From Aedes albopictus (Eukaryota; Arthropoda; Insecta; Diptera; Culicidae): 64,000 nt of DNA. Below are positions 23,291 through 34,890 of this stretch, in pieces. The DNA lies in NCBI RefSeq assembly GCF_035046485.1, contig NC_085137.1:448748980-448812979 (forward strand). The letters run 5' to 3'. The notes under the pieces were generated by a model, which worked only from the letters and a program-made list of their open reading frames with translations, had not been told where the DNA came from and did no database searches. A program made the translations under genes and the position numbers. The first letter of the stretch is position 1; every line of letters begins with the position of its first letter.

Positions 23291-24399
23291 CAAAGGTCAA
23301 GTACTGACGGTCAAAATGTGATATCGTTTTGATTGATATAAGAGGTAAAAGTACTGAAAATAATAGCAAAAAATTGTTCTCGGAACATCTCACAATGGTC
23401 GGAAAAAGATAAAGTTCGGCCAAAACTCTTTTTATGTGTTTAATCGAAGTTATAGGTTGCCCAGATATGGTATATAGTGTTTTTAGTGTTTAAAAAGGGG
23501 TATTCAAAAATAACGTAATTTCAATAATTTCAAAAACAGTGAAAATCAGTAAACTCCATATTTTTTGCGTTTTTTGTTAGAAAATCAATTCGGATTTAAA
23601 TAAATGATCATCTTTCGATCGAATCCAATCAAGTTTGTTCAAAACGTGTGAAAAATGTGGAAAGATAAATTTTATTTCAGTAAAAAATGGAAAAATAACG
23701 TAAAATATATGAAAAAACATGACTTTTTTAAAAAGCTCTAATTTGAAAAACTGCAAATTTCTGCAAAATATTTAAACGTTTTTAGGCAGCTCTAAGCATG
23801 ATGTTTAAGATGTACTATTCGAAATTACGGCGACACGTGACGACACGAACCGTTTTTTAACTTAAAAATTCCCAAAATTTCTAAGGTACAATATATGAAA
23901 ATTTGAAAAGTTTTGTGACATATTAATTTTGCATCATACGTACATTCAAACAGTCTAATAACAAGCTTTCATATGCTGGATAACTTAAAACATATATTCC
24001 ATTCTCAAAATATTATTATTTTACTTTTTTCGAATAATTCATTTTTCAATTTTATGACTTAGGCCACTTTGGCAGTAAAAATGTCATTGAAATACAAAAG
24101 CTAGTATTCTTTTAATTAATAATCATAAAAGTACAATACATTAACTTTGTTATAAGGTGAAATAAAGTTTAAAATTATCAATTTCGTTTTTTGGGAGTTT
24201 TGGCCGCCCCTTTGTATGGAGCCCGACCAATGTGCATCTGACCAATAACAAAATTTGATATTTGATTGTGATTGTTTTTTCCTCTGCTCGGGATGGCAGA
24301 TTCTCTATGCTCAAGGAATGCAGCAGACTTGCGGAGTACTGTTGGTTATTTGGCTCCTGGCTTCAGGATCATCAAATGAAATCGTTCCATTATTGGAAC
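23291..24399. other. Unassigned AT-rich sequence
   Basis: Very AT-rich with A- and T-runs. No element ends or genes recognised. Confidence 0.4.
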
Positions 24400-24560
24400 A
24401 TTTCACGAGGTTCACAGGTAATTTCATCGGCAATATCCCAAATATTTTCTCAAAAAACTGTAAAGGCTTTTTCGAAGAAATTTCCAAAAATTCACCAAGA
24501 AATTAAACAAGATATACCGCAACGATTATCTTCAAAAATTTTACATTTTTTTCTACAGCT
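24400..24560. repeat. Short minisatellite block
   Basis: Degenerate AATTTC/AAAATTTCC-type iterations, responsible for the two overlapping plus-strand frames. Confidence 0.4.
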
Positions 24561-24834
24561 TTAACTGGCCCATTCAGCTCGCTCTATATTGTGTTTGTTA
24601 AGGAGAATGAGTGAGAAATAAAAAAAAAGCTGACTACGCCAATTCCTCTTAGATGCCACCATAATTACCCCTGTAGTTTTTTCGTGATTTTTATAAAGAA
24701 TGTTGCTTAAAATGCTTCTAAAAATTTCAAATGTATTCCTTCACCTAATTCGCAACGAATTCTTTAAATTTATTTGTTCAGAAAACTCTCAATGAATTCT
24801 TTTAGCAGTCTTCCTACAAACTCCTTTCCGAGTA

Positions 24835-25779
24835 AGGTATGCGCACAGCAAAATCTAGCCAAAGAAAATCAAGCAGTAATAATGCATTCTAGTTTATTCC
24901 CAAACCAAAAGCAATTCATCGTAAAAAAGCATTAATTTACTTTCAATCAACATCAAGACATTGTTGATTTGACTTATTATATCCGTCATCTCGAGCTTTG
25001 CGCTTGAGTCCATCCGTAAAGTTTTGCACAGTACCTCCGATCGCTTGCCAAGAAATTTTTACCACCTTTGTGTCAAAATCAATCTTATTTTTCGATGAAA
25101 GCTGCCTTTTTTGACATTTTTTTAAGGTTCCAATTCACGGTTACTCAATATTTTTCAATTGGTGTGAGTTTTGAGGTTATGATATTTTACGTTTTTTTGG
25201 AAAAATGAGGTATAATTTTCACATAGTTTTCTGCATACAAACGCAAGGATTCTTTGCCATAAACAGGGCACAAAAATCAATCCAAATCAATACACAATAT
25301 CTAAGCTTTTGAATAAGGGGTGCCAGTCATTTTTCCCGACATTCCCCGTAGTGAAAAGTATGATTTATTGTACATGTATTTTTGAAAGCTCGATTTTTCA
25401 ATCCACAATTTCATATTGTTGGCCAAACTATGTATTTCTTGCCAAACTTCGATTATTTCTTGGTCTTAAGTCAATCTGCAACCTTTCCACGTTGTAATGA
25501 TGTATAGAACCGAATACTTGAAAGCTAAATTAAGTCTGCGGGAAAGGTCGTTTTAATGTACATTGTCAGATTTTAAGCACGTTTGTGCAAAAACTTTTCG
25601 AGGACTTCTTGTTCCCTTGACTCTATTTTTAACACAATGTCAAAATATCTCCCGAAGTAAATATTTTTCGATTCCTTACACAATAAGCTATCATTTGCGC
25701 CATAGGTTGCCACGATTTGTTGAATATTGCAAAATTTCTATCCAAAATGCGGTGGCTAGATTTTGCTGTGTGCATACCT
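24835..25779. mobile_element. 945-bp TIR element with TA target site
   Basis: Left end AGGTATGCGCACAGCAAAAT and right end complement AGGTATGCACACAGCAAAAT, both continuing CTAGCCA (27 bp TIR, one mismatch). TA flanks at 24833-24834 and 25780-25781 fit Tc1/mariner. No transposase frame. Confidence 0.75.
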
Positions 25780-25858
25780 TATTCCAAAATTAATCCCTAA
25801 GATATTTCTAACAATTCAACCAGCGAATCCATAAGGAATTCCACCAGAGATTTCCCAA

Positions 25859-26019
25859 CCCAATCAGCACAAAGGAGTGTGGATAGTGCAGGTTTTTTGG
25901 TTGTACAGGAGCTACATTCATGTAATTTTAACACAAACGCAGAATAACTTGAAAATGACTTTAGTCCAACCAAAAACCTGCGCTGTCAACACTGCTTTGT
26001 GACTTGTGTGCTGTTTGGG
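25859..26019. mobile_element. Palindromic MITE related to 19199-19365
   Basis: Ends CCCAATCAGCACAAAG and CTTGTGTGCTGTTTGGG. The arms carry GCAGGTTTTTTGGTTGTA and TCCAACCAAAAACCTGCGC. Diverged member of the CCCAAGCAAC family. Confidence 0.7.
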
Positions 26020-26039
26020 AACGAATTCCTAGATGGACT

Positions 26040-26485
26040 TTATCAAAATTGTAAGAAAAATATAACATAATCCTAACAAATCATGATATTTATAACTCAT
26101 TGTGATATAATCATGTTCAACATCCTTGGTGTTTTCAAAATACTACTATAACTCAATTATATCACATTATGTTATAAATGTTGTTTCATAACTCATTGTA
26201 TTATAATTTAGTTTTGAATCATCGACATTTGAGAAATAATGTAACAAAATTATATCAAATTATGATAGAAACCAGTAATCCAGAGGCTAAAATTCATATC
26301 ACATTTTGTTATAATTTGGATATGATTATAACAAAATAGGATATATTCTTGATTAGATCAGTGTACTTTTTGTTACAATTTTAGTTAATTTAACATCATC
26401 CTGCAGCTAGTTAATAACAGAATAAGTTAGAGAAAAATATTATAACATCATAACACAATAAGATACAAACTTGATATAGTTTTCT
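26040..26485. mobile_element. TA-rich MITE remnant
   Basis: Dense TATAACAAAAT / ATTTTGTTATAA and ATAATGTGATATAA words on both strands, as in the elements at 32431-35193 and 47028-47949. A possible right end CTAGTCGGG is at 26476-26494. The left end was not found. Confidence 0.5.
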
Positions 26486-26489
26486 AGTC

Positions 26490-26840
26490 GGGTTGACAAA
26501 GTAATTCATTGGTAGATTTCTCAATAAATTCCATTACAAATTCCCCAGAAATTTGTTCAAAGATCCCCAAATACAGTCCTCTAATTGTCCTGAATGGTCT
26601 TTTGACATCATTCAAGAGTTTTACTAGGAATATCTACAGAACTTTTTTCTTGAAATTTCGATAAAAACGTTCCCATATGTTAGGAAAGAATTCCTATCGG
26701 AATCCACTAATGATTTGTTGTGGATTTTATCCACAAATTTCCCCTGGCAATCCTGGTGCAACTCTTTCATGATTTCTTCAAGAAATTCCTCCAAGAATTC
26801 TCAAAGAAATCCTTTTATAAATCATTTTTTACACTCATGG
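26490..26840. repeat. Degenerate minisatellite block
   Basis: AATTCCTCCAAGAATTC-like iterations, clearest at 26760-26820. Confidence 0.55.
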
Positions 26841-27184
26841 CATTAAGACTGTGCAATTTCCCCAAGCTCAAATGAATTTCTTCAGGATTGGAGCCACAGA
26901 TTTCGAACGTTCAATGCTTAGAGAAACTGGCAACAATGAATCAAGGTTGGCGACTACAAGCTCTGGTGCTGCTTATGAACAACCGATTGAGCAGTATTTT
27001 TCAATTTGTGAGCCCGATATGAACAGCACTTTGGTTAGGAGATCTGTATGTTGCATGAACGGGTACTAGATTGCAGGATATTGAATGAGATGAGGTACAC
27101 TAAATTTGCAGTACTGAAGCTGCTCAAATTGAAAACTGCTGTCGACATGGTATTCTAGTTTTGAGCGAGACTGACTTCCTTGAA
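26841..27184. other. Unassigned sequence
   Basis: A 72-residue plus-strand frame (26851-27069) has no recognised motif. Nothing else seen. Confidence 0.35.
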
Positions 27185-27307
27185 AAACACAATTTCTCAC
27201 ATTTCTCTGGCAATGTAAATTCCTTCAGGAATATCCTGAGGAGTTCTTTTAAGAATTCCTTGAGAAAATTATTCAGAAATTCTCTCAAGCCCCTCCGACA
27301 AATATGT

Positions 27308-27471
27308 GGGCTTTGTGGCCGTGCAGTTAGAGGTACCATCCGTCAGGCGTTTCGTAAGCCCTGGAGTGTGGGTTCGATTCCCGCTTCAGTCGGTGAAAAC
27401 TTTTCGTCAAACGGAAAATTCTCCACTGGACAAGGATGGGAACACTCACTTGCAAAGAGTTACACTCACTT
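27308..27471 (+). mobile_element. tRNA-derived SINE, plus strand
   Basis: Head GTGGCCGTGCAGTTAGAGG (A box) and GTGGGTTCGATTCCCGC (B box), followed by a body with GGAAAATTCTCCACTGGAC. The minisatellite lies directly upstream. The body is cut at 27471 by a palindromic foldback and seems to resume at 27786. Confidence 0.7.
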
Positions 27472-27785
27472 GCTATTTTCTCAGCTCAGAAGTGTGCAAT
27501 CAAGAAACGATGTATGGATGATTTTTGCCTTATGGTTTTATCCAAAAGTTTGCCGGAAAGAGTAGGGGTCGCACACGAAGTCGTGAGGGAGCTGCGAAGG
27601 CAACTCTCTACGTGGTGAAAGTAAATTACACTCACCTCGTAGAGAGTCGCTTTCACAGCTCTGTCACGACTTTGATATGCGCGTGCGACCCCTACTCTAT
27701 TCAGCAAACTTTTAGACAAAACCACAAGGCAAAAGTCGTCCATACATCGTTTCTTGATTGCACGCTTCTGAGCTGAGAAAATAGC
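27472..27785. mobile_element. Large palindromic foldback with 3-bp TSD
   Basis: About 314 bp. Arms of roughly 145 bp start GCTATTTTCTCAGCTCAGAA and end in its complement. They share CAATCAAGAAACGATGTATG and GAGTAGGGGTCGCAC. CTT is duplicated at 27469-27471 and 27786-27788. The overlapping open frames on both strands are mirror translations of the two arms. Confidence 0.8.
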
Positions 27786-27869
27786 CTTTCGTGTGTTGTC
27801 TGATGTTTGTGATCTCGTTCAGTCTGTGCAACCTCTGGTTGAAGACGGTGTAGTGTCTTTGTTAAAAAA

Positions 27870-28060
27870 TATCTTTAGGAATTCTCCATAGAGTTCTCCT
27901 TAGAATTCATCCGCAACTCCTCTAGGAAGCCACCATATCACGAATTTCCCAAAAACTACATCGAGAAAACTTCTGGAGTTCCTTCTGTAGCTTCCCTATC
28001 AACGTTTCAAGGAATTCAATCGGCAATTTGTTTATAAATTCTTACATAAATTCTTACAGG
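27870..28060. repeat. Degenerate minisatellite block
   Basis: AGGAATTCTCCATAGAGTTC-type iterations. Confidence 0.55.
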
Positions 28061-28062
28061 TA

Positions 28063-29839
28063 CAGTGATAGACATTCGTTTAGCCGAGACCAACAAATTT
28101 TCAAAAAAGTGTCAGGAAACTCATACAAAAAATTTTGTGATAAAACTTTTTTATAGTAGTGATAGTATATCTAGTACTGTTTTATAAAAATGTGTTACAT
28201 CACACATACATATACACTGAAACAAAAACGAGGGATTTCCCTTTTCAAATGTCATTTTTTGTCTAGACATTCGTTTAGCCGAGGTAAATGAAAAATTGGT
28301 TTTCAATAGACTTTTTGCAATTTCGTGAGTATATTTCGAGGATATACCCCAAGGCGTATAGTTTATGACGTGTTAGCAAGATAATTGACCTTAAACACTT
28401 ATTGGTTTGTTTTGCTAACGTAAGAACTAGGTACCCGACATTCACAAGACGCGACACGCGAGACAAGACATAACACTTATCGTTCTTACAATCGTTTGTA
28501 AACGATTGTAAGAACGATAAGTGTTATGTCTTGTCTCGCGTGTCGCGTCTTGTAATTGACCTTAAACTTATATTTATTTGTGAAATTCAGAGAAATATTA
28601 TGAAAAAATGTCCCGATAAGGAGAAGCGATGATAAACAAATTTATTTAGGAAAAATGATTTCTGTAAACACTCAAACGTAAGATAGATTAGCAGTTTTAA
28701 AAATATGGCACAGAATTATTGTTAGATTGCATAAAATGTCATGAAAAAATTAAGTATTTTAATTTTTGGTTGGTTAAACCTTAAAATGGGATTGATAAAA
28801 GCTAAAATAAATAGTTCTGCGTAGAAATAAAGACGTGCCGTACTGCCTGTGGAGTATACCTGTTTGATTCTAGCATTACTAAATAAGTTAGAAGACTGCT
28901 AAGTGAAAGAACTGCATGAAGCATTAGAATTTTTGTACCCTGTTTATTTAAAAGCAGATGTTCATACAAAAATGCAAGATAAGGTCAAACAGTTGGGTTA
29001 TTTCTTTCAATTTGAAGAAATATATTATAAATGAGTCTTAGTTATGAACCATATTCATTTTTAACATAATTTATTTGAAAAGAACGTCTAAATTATAAAA
29101 CAAGTAGTTCATGCTAGAAATTTGAATACTTTCAGTGCCATTTCTCGAAATGTAAGCCGTCCAATGTATGTTATTTCAGTCAAAATACAGTCTAGAAGAT
29201 ATTGGGAGCTATTAGAAGACGTAATAGTAGTAAACGCTGCGATTTGTGCAAGTCAACCATCACATTTCTTCAAAACAATGCTTAAATACGTGTTTTTTTA
29301 TAGTTTGCGTTATTTTTTTCTATTAAAATCATTGTTTTTCGTAATTTTTTAACCTGCACTCATCATAAAACTTTCATTAGATTCTTTTGAAACGCTGCCG
29401 ATAAAAATAACTTCATCAAATATTAATTTGGAAACATTTACAATATTATCACATATTTATATGAGATGCACGTAAAATTTATGTGGCAACACTTCCAAAA
29501 ACGATCTAATTCATGATTTACAAGTCGATCTATAATGCAGGTCACCATACAAAATGATTTTGTTGGATATTTTTCGAAATTTGTTAGTTTTTATTATGGA
29601 ATTTCAAAAATTGTACAATTCGGCTAAACGAATGTCTAGGCAAAAAATGACTTTTGAAGGGTTTTTACCCTCGTTTTTGTTTCAGTTTATATGTAAGTGT
29701 GATGAATCACATTTTTATAAAACAGTACTAGATATACTATCACTACTATAAAAAAGTTTTATCATAAAATCTTTTGTATGAGTTTCCTGACACTTTTTTG
29801 AAAATTTTTTGCCCTCGGCTAAACGAATGTCTATCACTG
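28063..29839. mobile_element. Tc1-like non-autonomous element with IR/DR architecture
   Basis: Ends CAGTGATAGACATTCG...CGAATGTCTATCACTG with TA at 28061-28062 and 29840-29841. The terminal inverted repeats are about 220 bp long, and each carries the word GACATTCGTTTAGCCGAG twice: outer at 28071 and 29816 (inverted), inner at 28266 and 29617 (inverted). Two spaced transposase-site-like repeats per end is the IR/DR layout known from Sleeping Beauty-type Tc1 elements. The centre has no transposase frame and holds a perfect palindrome (28444-28553). Confidence 0.85.
28444..28553. mobile_element. Perfect 54-bp-arm palindrome
   Basis: Arms 28444-28497 and 28500-28553 are exact complements around a 2-bp centre. 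They begin ACAAGACGCGACACGCGAG and share ACATAACACTTATCGTTCTT with the MITE at 2216-2398. The flanking word AATTGACCTTAAAC occurs both at 28383 and just after the palindrome, so the inserted unit may start further left. Confidence 0.85.
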
Positions 29840-29844
29840 TATTA

Positions 29845-30335
29845 TTCAAGGAGTTTCTAAAGGTGTTTGCAACGAATTTCCTTTAGAAAATCCTCATCCA
29901 AGAATTTCTTAACGAATGCCTTCCAAATTTTTCCAGAGTTACCCAAATCCTTTAGCGACACCCCAAGGTCTTTTTCTAGATTTCAAAAGTAATTCCTGTA
30001 TTGATTTTCTTAGAAAATCCACCTAAAACTCTACAAAGAATGCATTTAGAAACACTCTGAAGAATTCATCCAGGCATTCAATAAGCCGTTCATCCAGATA
30101 TTAACAAAGAATTGTCTACAGGAAGTAACTTTCCAAAAACTTACTCCTGGAATTGTCTTAGTAATTCCTTCTGTAATTTTCTGGAGAATTCCTCTAGGAA
30201 TTATCCTGGAGATTTGTCCCTCCAGGAGCTTTCTCCCTGCAGGAGATTTCACCTTGAACCCTCCATATATTTCCTTCAGAAAGTCATTCAGGAATTCATC
30301 CAGGTATGGCTTTATGAGTTTACCTAATGTTTTGA
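29845..30335. repeat. Degenerate minisatellite block
   Basis: TCCTCTAGGAATTATCC-like iterations. The last five bases before the BEL element (gggat, 30336-30340) are its target-site copy. Confidence 0.55.
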
Positions 30336-30340
30336 GGGAT

Positions 30341-31257
30341 TGTTGATACCGCTACGTCGACAGCCCGTCGATCTCCACATTCCCCACGAGTAGACATGAC
30401 AGGCGAGACCACACCTATTGTTCAACAAAAGGATTGTTTCGCAGATCAAGGTCAGGAGAAACTTCACCGGCGGCTAGATCAATAGATGAGAGGAAAAGCT
30501 GCAAAAGTGAAGATACTGAAATGCAGTTTAGTGGTGAAACTTAAAATTACGATGAAATATGATTGTTTGTACTTAAAGCTACTATTTATATGAACTTAAG
30601 ACCTAGTGCATACATGAACTTAAACCTACTATTATATGAACTTCTACCTAGTGTTACGAACTACTATTTACATCAACTAAGGACCTAGTGCTACGAACTA
30701 ATTGAATTGTTATTTACATGCAAGTACGCTATTGTAAAAGCGTAAATCGAGATCTATAATCTTTTTTCCAATTGCAGAATTATTATTTGCTAACCTACAA
30801 TTAATTAAGATCTCGCTCAAGATTGTATAAAACTGAATTCGTTGTTTTTTCGCCATTAGAAGTTAGGGTGAGCAAACCTTCTTAAATTTCAAGCTTATTT
30901 CTAAATATTCGTCCTCTTTTAAAGCAGAAACTTATGAATTATGTCAAACAAACAAATAAGTAGGACATAACACCGTTTAAATCAAGATTTGAATCCTATT
31001 TGAGCTACAAGGTGAGCCCACATAATCGAAACATGCCCAAAATGTATGTCTAAACTAAAACTATGTTTAAACAGGACCAACCAGATTTGTAGTCAAGGAT
31101 AGCGGAAAAGGTTGTGCGGTAGCGAAGCACTACAAGTAAGACCCTAATGATACCACTGACTGCAACATACTAAAATTTTCTTCTTTATTAGGAATTTTGT
31201 AATTTTTTCGCACCAATAAATTGACAAAATTAATCCTTCGTACATTACCGCCCAACA
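30341..31257 (+). repeat. BEL 5' LTR
   Basis: 917 bp, TGTTGATACC...CCGCCCAACA. A TATAAAA-type box starts at 30826 and an AATAAA at 31215, giving a plausible U3-R-U5 order. The first 145 bases correspond to the end of the pol frame in the 3' LTR. Differences from the 3' LTR: T at 30707 (C at 42095) and T at 31087 (G at 42475). Confidence 0.95.
30826..30832 (+). promoter_or_regulatory. TATA-like box in the 5' LTR
   Basis: TATAAAA-like word in GTATAAAACTG, followed by a T-rich stretch. The only strong TATA word in the mid-LTR. The equivalent copy lies 11,388 bp downstream in the 3' LTR. Confidence 0.5.
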
Positions 31258-32814
31258 TCTTACAAAATTCTTGTAAGACGGACAAGACCATCTCCGGATA
31301 CGCTTGGACAAAATGAGCACTGCCAGTGGAAAATCAGGAAAGGGGACGGACAATCAGGCTACAGACACAGATGTAGTTACCGGAATCGGCAGCCTTACCA
31401 TCGTGAATAATGCGAAATGCGAATCGAAGGATGCTGCGAATCAAGTAACTGGCGCACAGGGCGCAACAGCTCTATTGCCTACGAATACGACCCTTAATCC
31501 TGAGATGACTAACGCGGTGAGTAGCATTAATCCGGTCCGTATAACGGGAACCAAACCCAAGCAAGCGCCAAGCGGCGTGAAACTGGCCAGTGTACGTGTA
31601 CGAATCACTCGGTTCAGCCATTGTGAGATGTGCAATGATCGCGACAACAGCAGGATGGTGCAGTGTGATAATTGCAATCTGTGCAGGCCCGGATTTAAGG
31701 GGGGGCAACGGGGGCAAATGCCCCGGGCCCCCCGATTAGGGGGGCCCCCAAGAATCCTGAAGCACTATATATTTTCTTCATCAAAACATAAAATGCACTT
31801 CAAGAGACGATTATATTTTATACATGTCCTAGAGTAGTTATAATAATTGAGTTCTTTAAGGGTATCCAGATTATTTCATATCTGAATTTTCACTTGAAGG
31901 TCCAAAGTTTCATAATTTTTTATTTCTTCACATCAAAATCCTAAGTTTCTCAATTTTTGGTGCTAAAATTTGCTGCCCTTTCGTTTAAGTTAAACAAACA
32001 TTATTTTAATTGCTAAGCAATTCAACCGTAGGATTGAAGTGTATTTCCCAGTGTGACTATTTGAGGGATCGGTTTAAATGCTTTAAATGGTTGTAGCAAA
32101 TTCATAGCTAGATAGGTATAACAATATTCAATAATCAGGTAAAATGAAGTATTTTTTTTATTTTGTTATACGAGAGTTTCTAGAAAACCCCATGCAGTTC
32201 TTGTTGAATTCAATTGAAAAACTGTTTTAGGACTTAACATTACAACAAAACAGCGTATCTTTCAAATAACTGCTTAATACCCATCTGCATCAGTTTGTTG
32301 AGGTCAGATGTTAACAAGGGAAAGAGTAGATAACGATTCCTGGAGAAATTCGAGAAATTCGGGGCAGTTTTGGAAACCTAGTTTATAAAAACATCTCAGA
32401 ACAAGGTTTTTAAAGTGTTATTGCTGCAGTCCCGATCAGAAAGGCATAACAAAATTATAACCGATTGAGTTATTTATTTCAAAGATTTTTCATAACAAAA
32501 TGAGTTATAAAATTCGCCGGTTAGGTGTTAAAATAACAAAAAATATAACTAAACTTGCTCTAGCCATAACATAATTATAACAGGTGTTGATACAATTTTA
32601 ACAAATTTATAACATCGTGAGTTATAATAAATATTGGAATGATCAAAAAATTATAACACATTTTGTTATAAATCAGATATAAATATATTGGGTAAAAATT
32701 GAGTTGGGTAAATTCTAACTCATTTTTTGGGTAATTTTTATTTAGAGTGTTATTTATTTTTAGCGAAAAGTTTTTTGTATAAAAAACTTGCCCCGCGTAG
32801 TATATAAAAAACCC

Positions 32815-32890
32815 TCACCCAGACGGGAATTGAACCAAGGACGCCACCCTCCATCTGAAATCCGGCGCCTTTATCAATGAGGCTATTTCA
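32815..32890 (-). tRNA. tRNA-like SINE head (not a functional tRNA)
   Basis: Minus strand shows an A-box-like GCCTCATTGATAAAGGCGCC and a B-box-like TTGGTTCAATTCCCGTC with tRNA spacing. The acceptor stem does not close and no terminator follows, so this is a SINE head or tRNA pseudogene. Confidence 0.5.
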
Positions 32891-33244
32891 TCACTTGAAG
32901 TGCAGGGTGGTATATGATCAAGTGGTTCTTCGTTTTGGCGGCTGGTTTATAAATAGACTCATTTGTCCAACGTACATGGGAGAGAAAATATGAAGTCACA
33001 TAAAAGTGTTCTTGATACAATTGATCGCAATGACGTCATCTTAGGATATTATAACAAAAGTGGATATAATTTAGTTATAATTGTAACTAAAGAATTTACT
33101 CAGCATTTTGGCTTTATCTCATGATTCAGACAAGAAACAGGTGTCGTATCTTAATCAAAGTTGTAGAAATAGTTAATGGCTCTTAAACAGTGAAAATTGT
33201 GGTATTTCACCTTCTGCTGGTGCAAGCGAGTAATTAAATTAGAA

Positions 33245-33431
33245 CATAGTTTCCCAAACTGTGGGACGCGACCCCCCAGGGGGGTCGCCAGCCTTCATCC
33301 AGGGGGTCGCGAGGGACAGTTGAATATTTTACTGTAACAGACAACAAATGAGGGAATTATTATGGTGGGTCACGAAAAGTACGTCTGCTGGCGAAAGGGG
33401 GTCGCGCATCCGAAAAGTTTGGGAACCTATG
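33245..33431. mobile_element. hAT MITE (187 bp)
   Basis: 8-bp TSD AATTAGAA at 33237-33244 and 33432-33439. Ends CATAGTTTCCCAAACTGTGG and complement CATAGGTTCCCAAACTTTTC, with GACCCCC/GGGGGTCGCG subterminal blocks. It is the innermost layer of the nest. Confidence 0.88.
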
Positions 33432-33829
33432 AATTAGAACATTTTGACATGTGTTATTAAATAATTATCTAATGTTCCTCACCAACAAGGAAGTTCCTGA
33501 TGCCTATGGCAACGTTATGCAGTAGTCTTGTGATTGGAAATGTCACCGCTTCGTTGCGTTAGTGTGCATTTCTGGAGATTGTCAGATTTGTAAAATAAAA
33601 AATAAGTGTTTAAAGCACATATTTAACCTTACATACATGATACAACACAAAAATTAACATACTAAAGCAATTCTTCGTTCGCTTTGCCTCGTGATCTTAA
33701 ATAATGTTTTTATTTTCAGCAGTTAAACAAGCAATTCCCCCACTAGTCGAAAGCACCTATTCGGTATCTGCTTCGAAATTTGCTCAAAATGCATGACGAT
33801 GTCCATCAACATTTTGGTTAAAAAATAGC

Positions 33830-34890
33830 CTTCTGCTATTGATTGGTTTTTGAAAAGCTTTAACAGAGTTTCTCATTTTGAACTACTGCACAGATTATTA
33901 CACTTATTTGATTTCAGTTGAGATTCTGTTTCATTGAGTAAATCCTATTTGAATAACCGCTTTCAAATTGTGGAAGTTAAAGGAAATCATTGAAGTCCGA
34001 TTGGTATTCCATCGCGAGTGCCACAAGGATTGGTTTCAGGACCAGTCAATTTTTGACCGATTCTCATGTAATTCTGTACACGGATAGTAATATTGGTGTC
34101 TACATGTGTACAAAATTTCATGAGTATCGGTTAAAAAATGAGTTATACCAAAAACCAGACCCGTGCAAACAAAGAATCGGGTGTATCCACATGTTTGCAG
34201 ATGATAAGAAGTTGTATTTCTACGGAATTATTATGAACGAATTGCATGGTAATGAAACGTGACTAACGACATGATGTGACGAAATTGAATATAAATTTCA
34301 AAGCTCCACAAATAATTTGTTCTCAATCAATTCTTCAAAAACTAAGGTGTTTTTAATTTGCTAATTGATCCAGTTGTATCATGTTAATTCAATAACAATG
34401 ATAAAACTTCTAATTTCAGAATAATTTATTAAAAATAATCTTGAATGGGACTACAAACTGCAAAACCTATGGAGGATTGTGAAACTTAAAACTTACTTCA
34501 GGAATGTTAACAGTTTCAATGAAAGTCATCCTTTTCATATCCATTTTGTTGCCTCACTTATCATAGCTTCATATGACCGTTTGAGAGTTGCATCAACCCT
34601 AGTAGGATTTTGGGGTCAATATGAACGTTCACTGCGCCATCGTGGTTTGAAAAATCTAACATCTTAAGTGGGTTAAATCACGGCATACGTTGGGCATTCA
34701 ATTTGACTAGATTCTCTAGTGTGGCTCAGGCTCACCTACAATGACAACTGTTGGGATACTTATTTCTTTTTTAGTTTTTAGTTTTAGTTTTAGTGTCGAA
34801 CTGTCAAATTTAAGTAAAAATTAATCTTAACTCGCGATTTGGAACAGACCCTTAAAGGTCTGGATCATGATTCAAACTTGTTAAAACTAC
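33830..34890 (+). pseudogene. Jockey-like LINE RT remnant
   Basis: Across three frames the translation shows RVSHFELLHRL (about 33865), VPQGLVSGPVNF (about 34019, the RT B-motif block), FADDKKLYF (about 34195), FSINSSKTKVF (about 34322) and a FNESHPFHIHFVASLI segment (about 34515). These follow the order of Jockey-clade reverse transcriptases. Many stops and shifts; no endonuclease part, so it is 5'-truncated and old. The FADD match lies in a different frame from the B motif, so alignment is approximate. Confidence 0.6.

Noticed and set aside
27486..27776. Paired ORFs on both strands
   Set aside because: They are mirror translations of the two arms of the palindrome at 27472-27785.
31304..31837. 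177-codon ORF as a complete protein
   Set aside because: Only the part to 31683 is gag; the remainder is translation into the hAT insertion, whose boundary is set by the 8-bp TSD.
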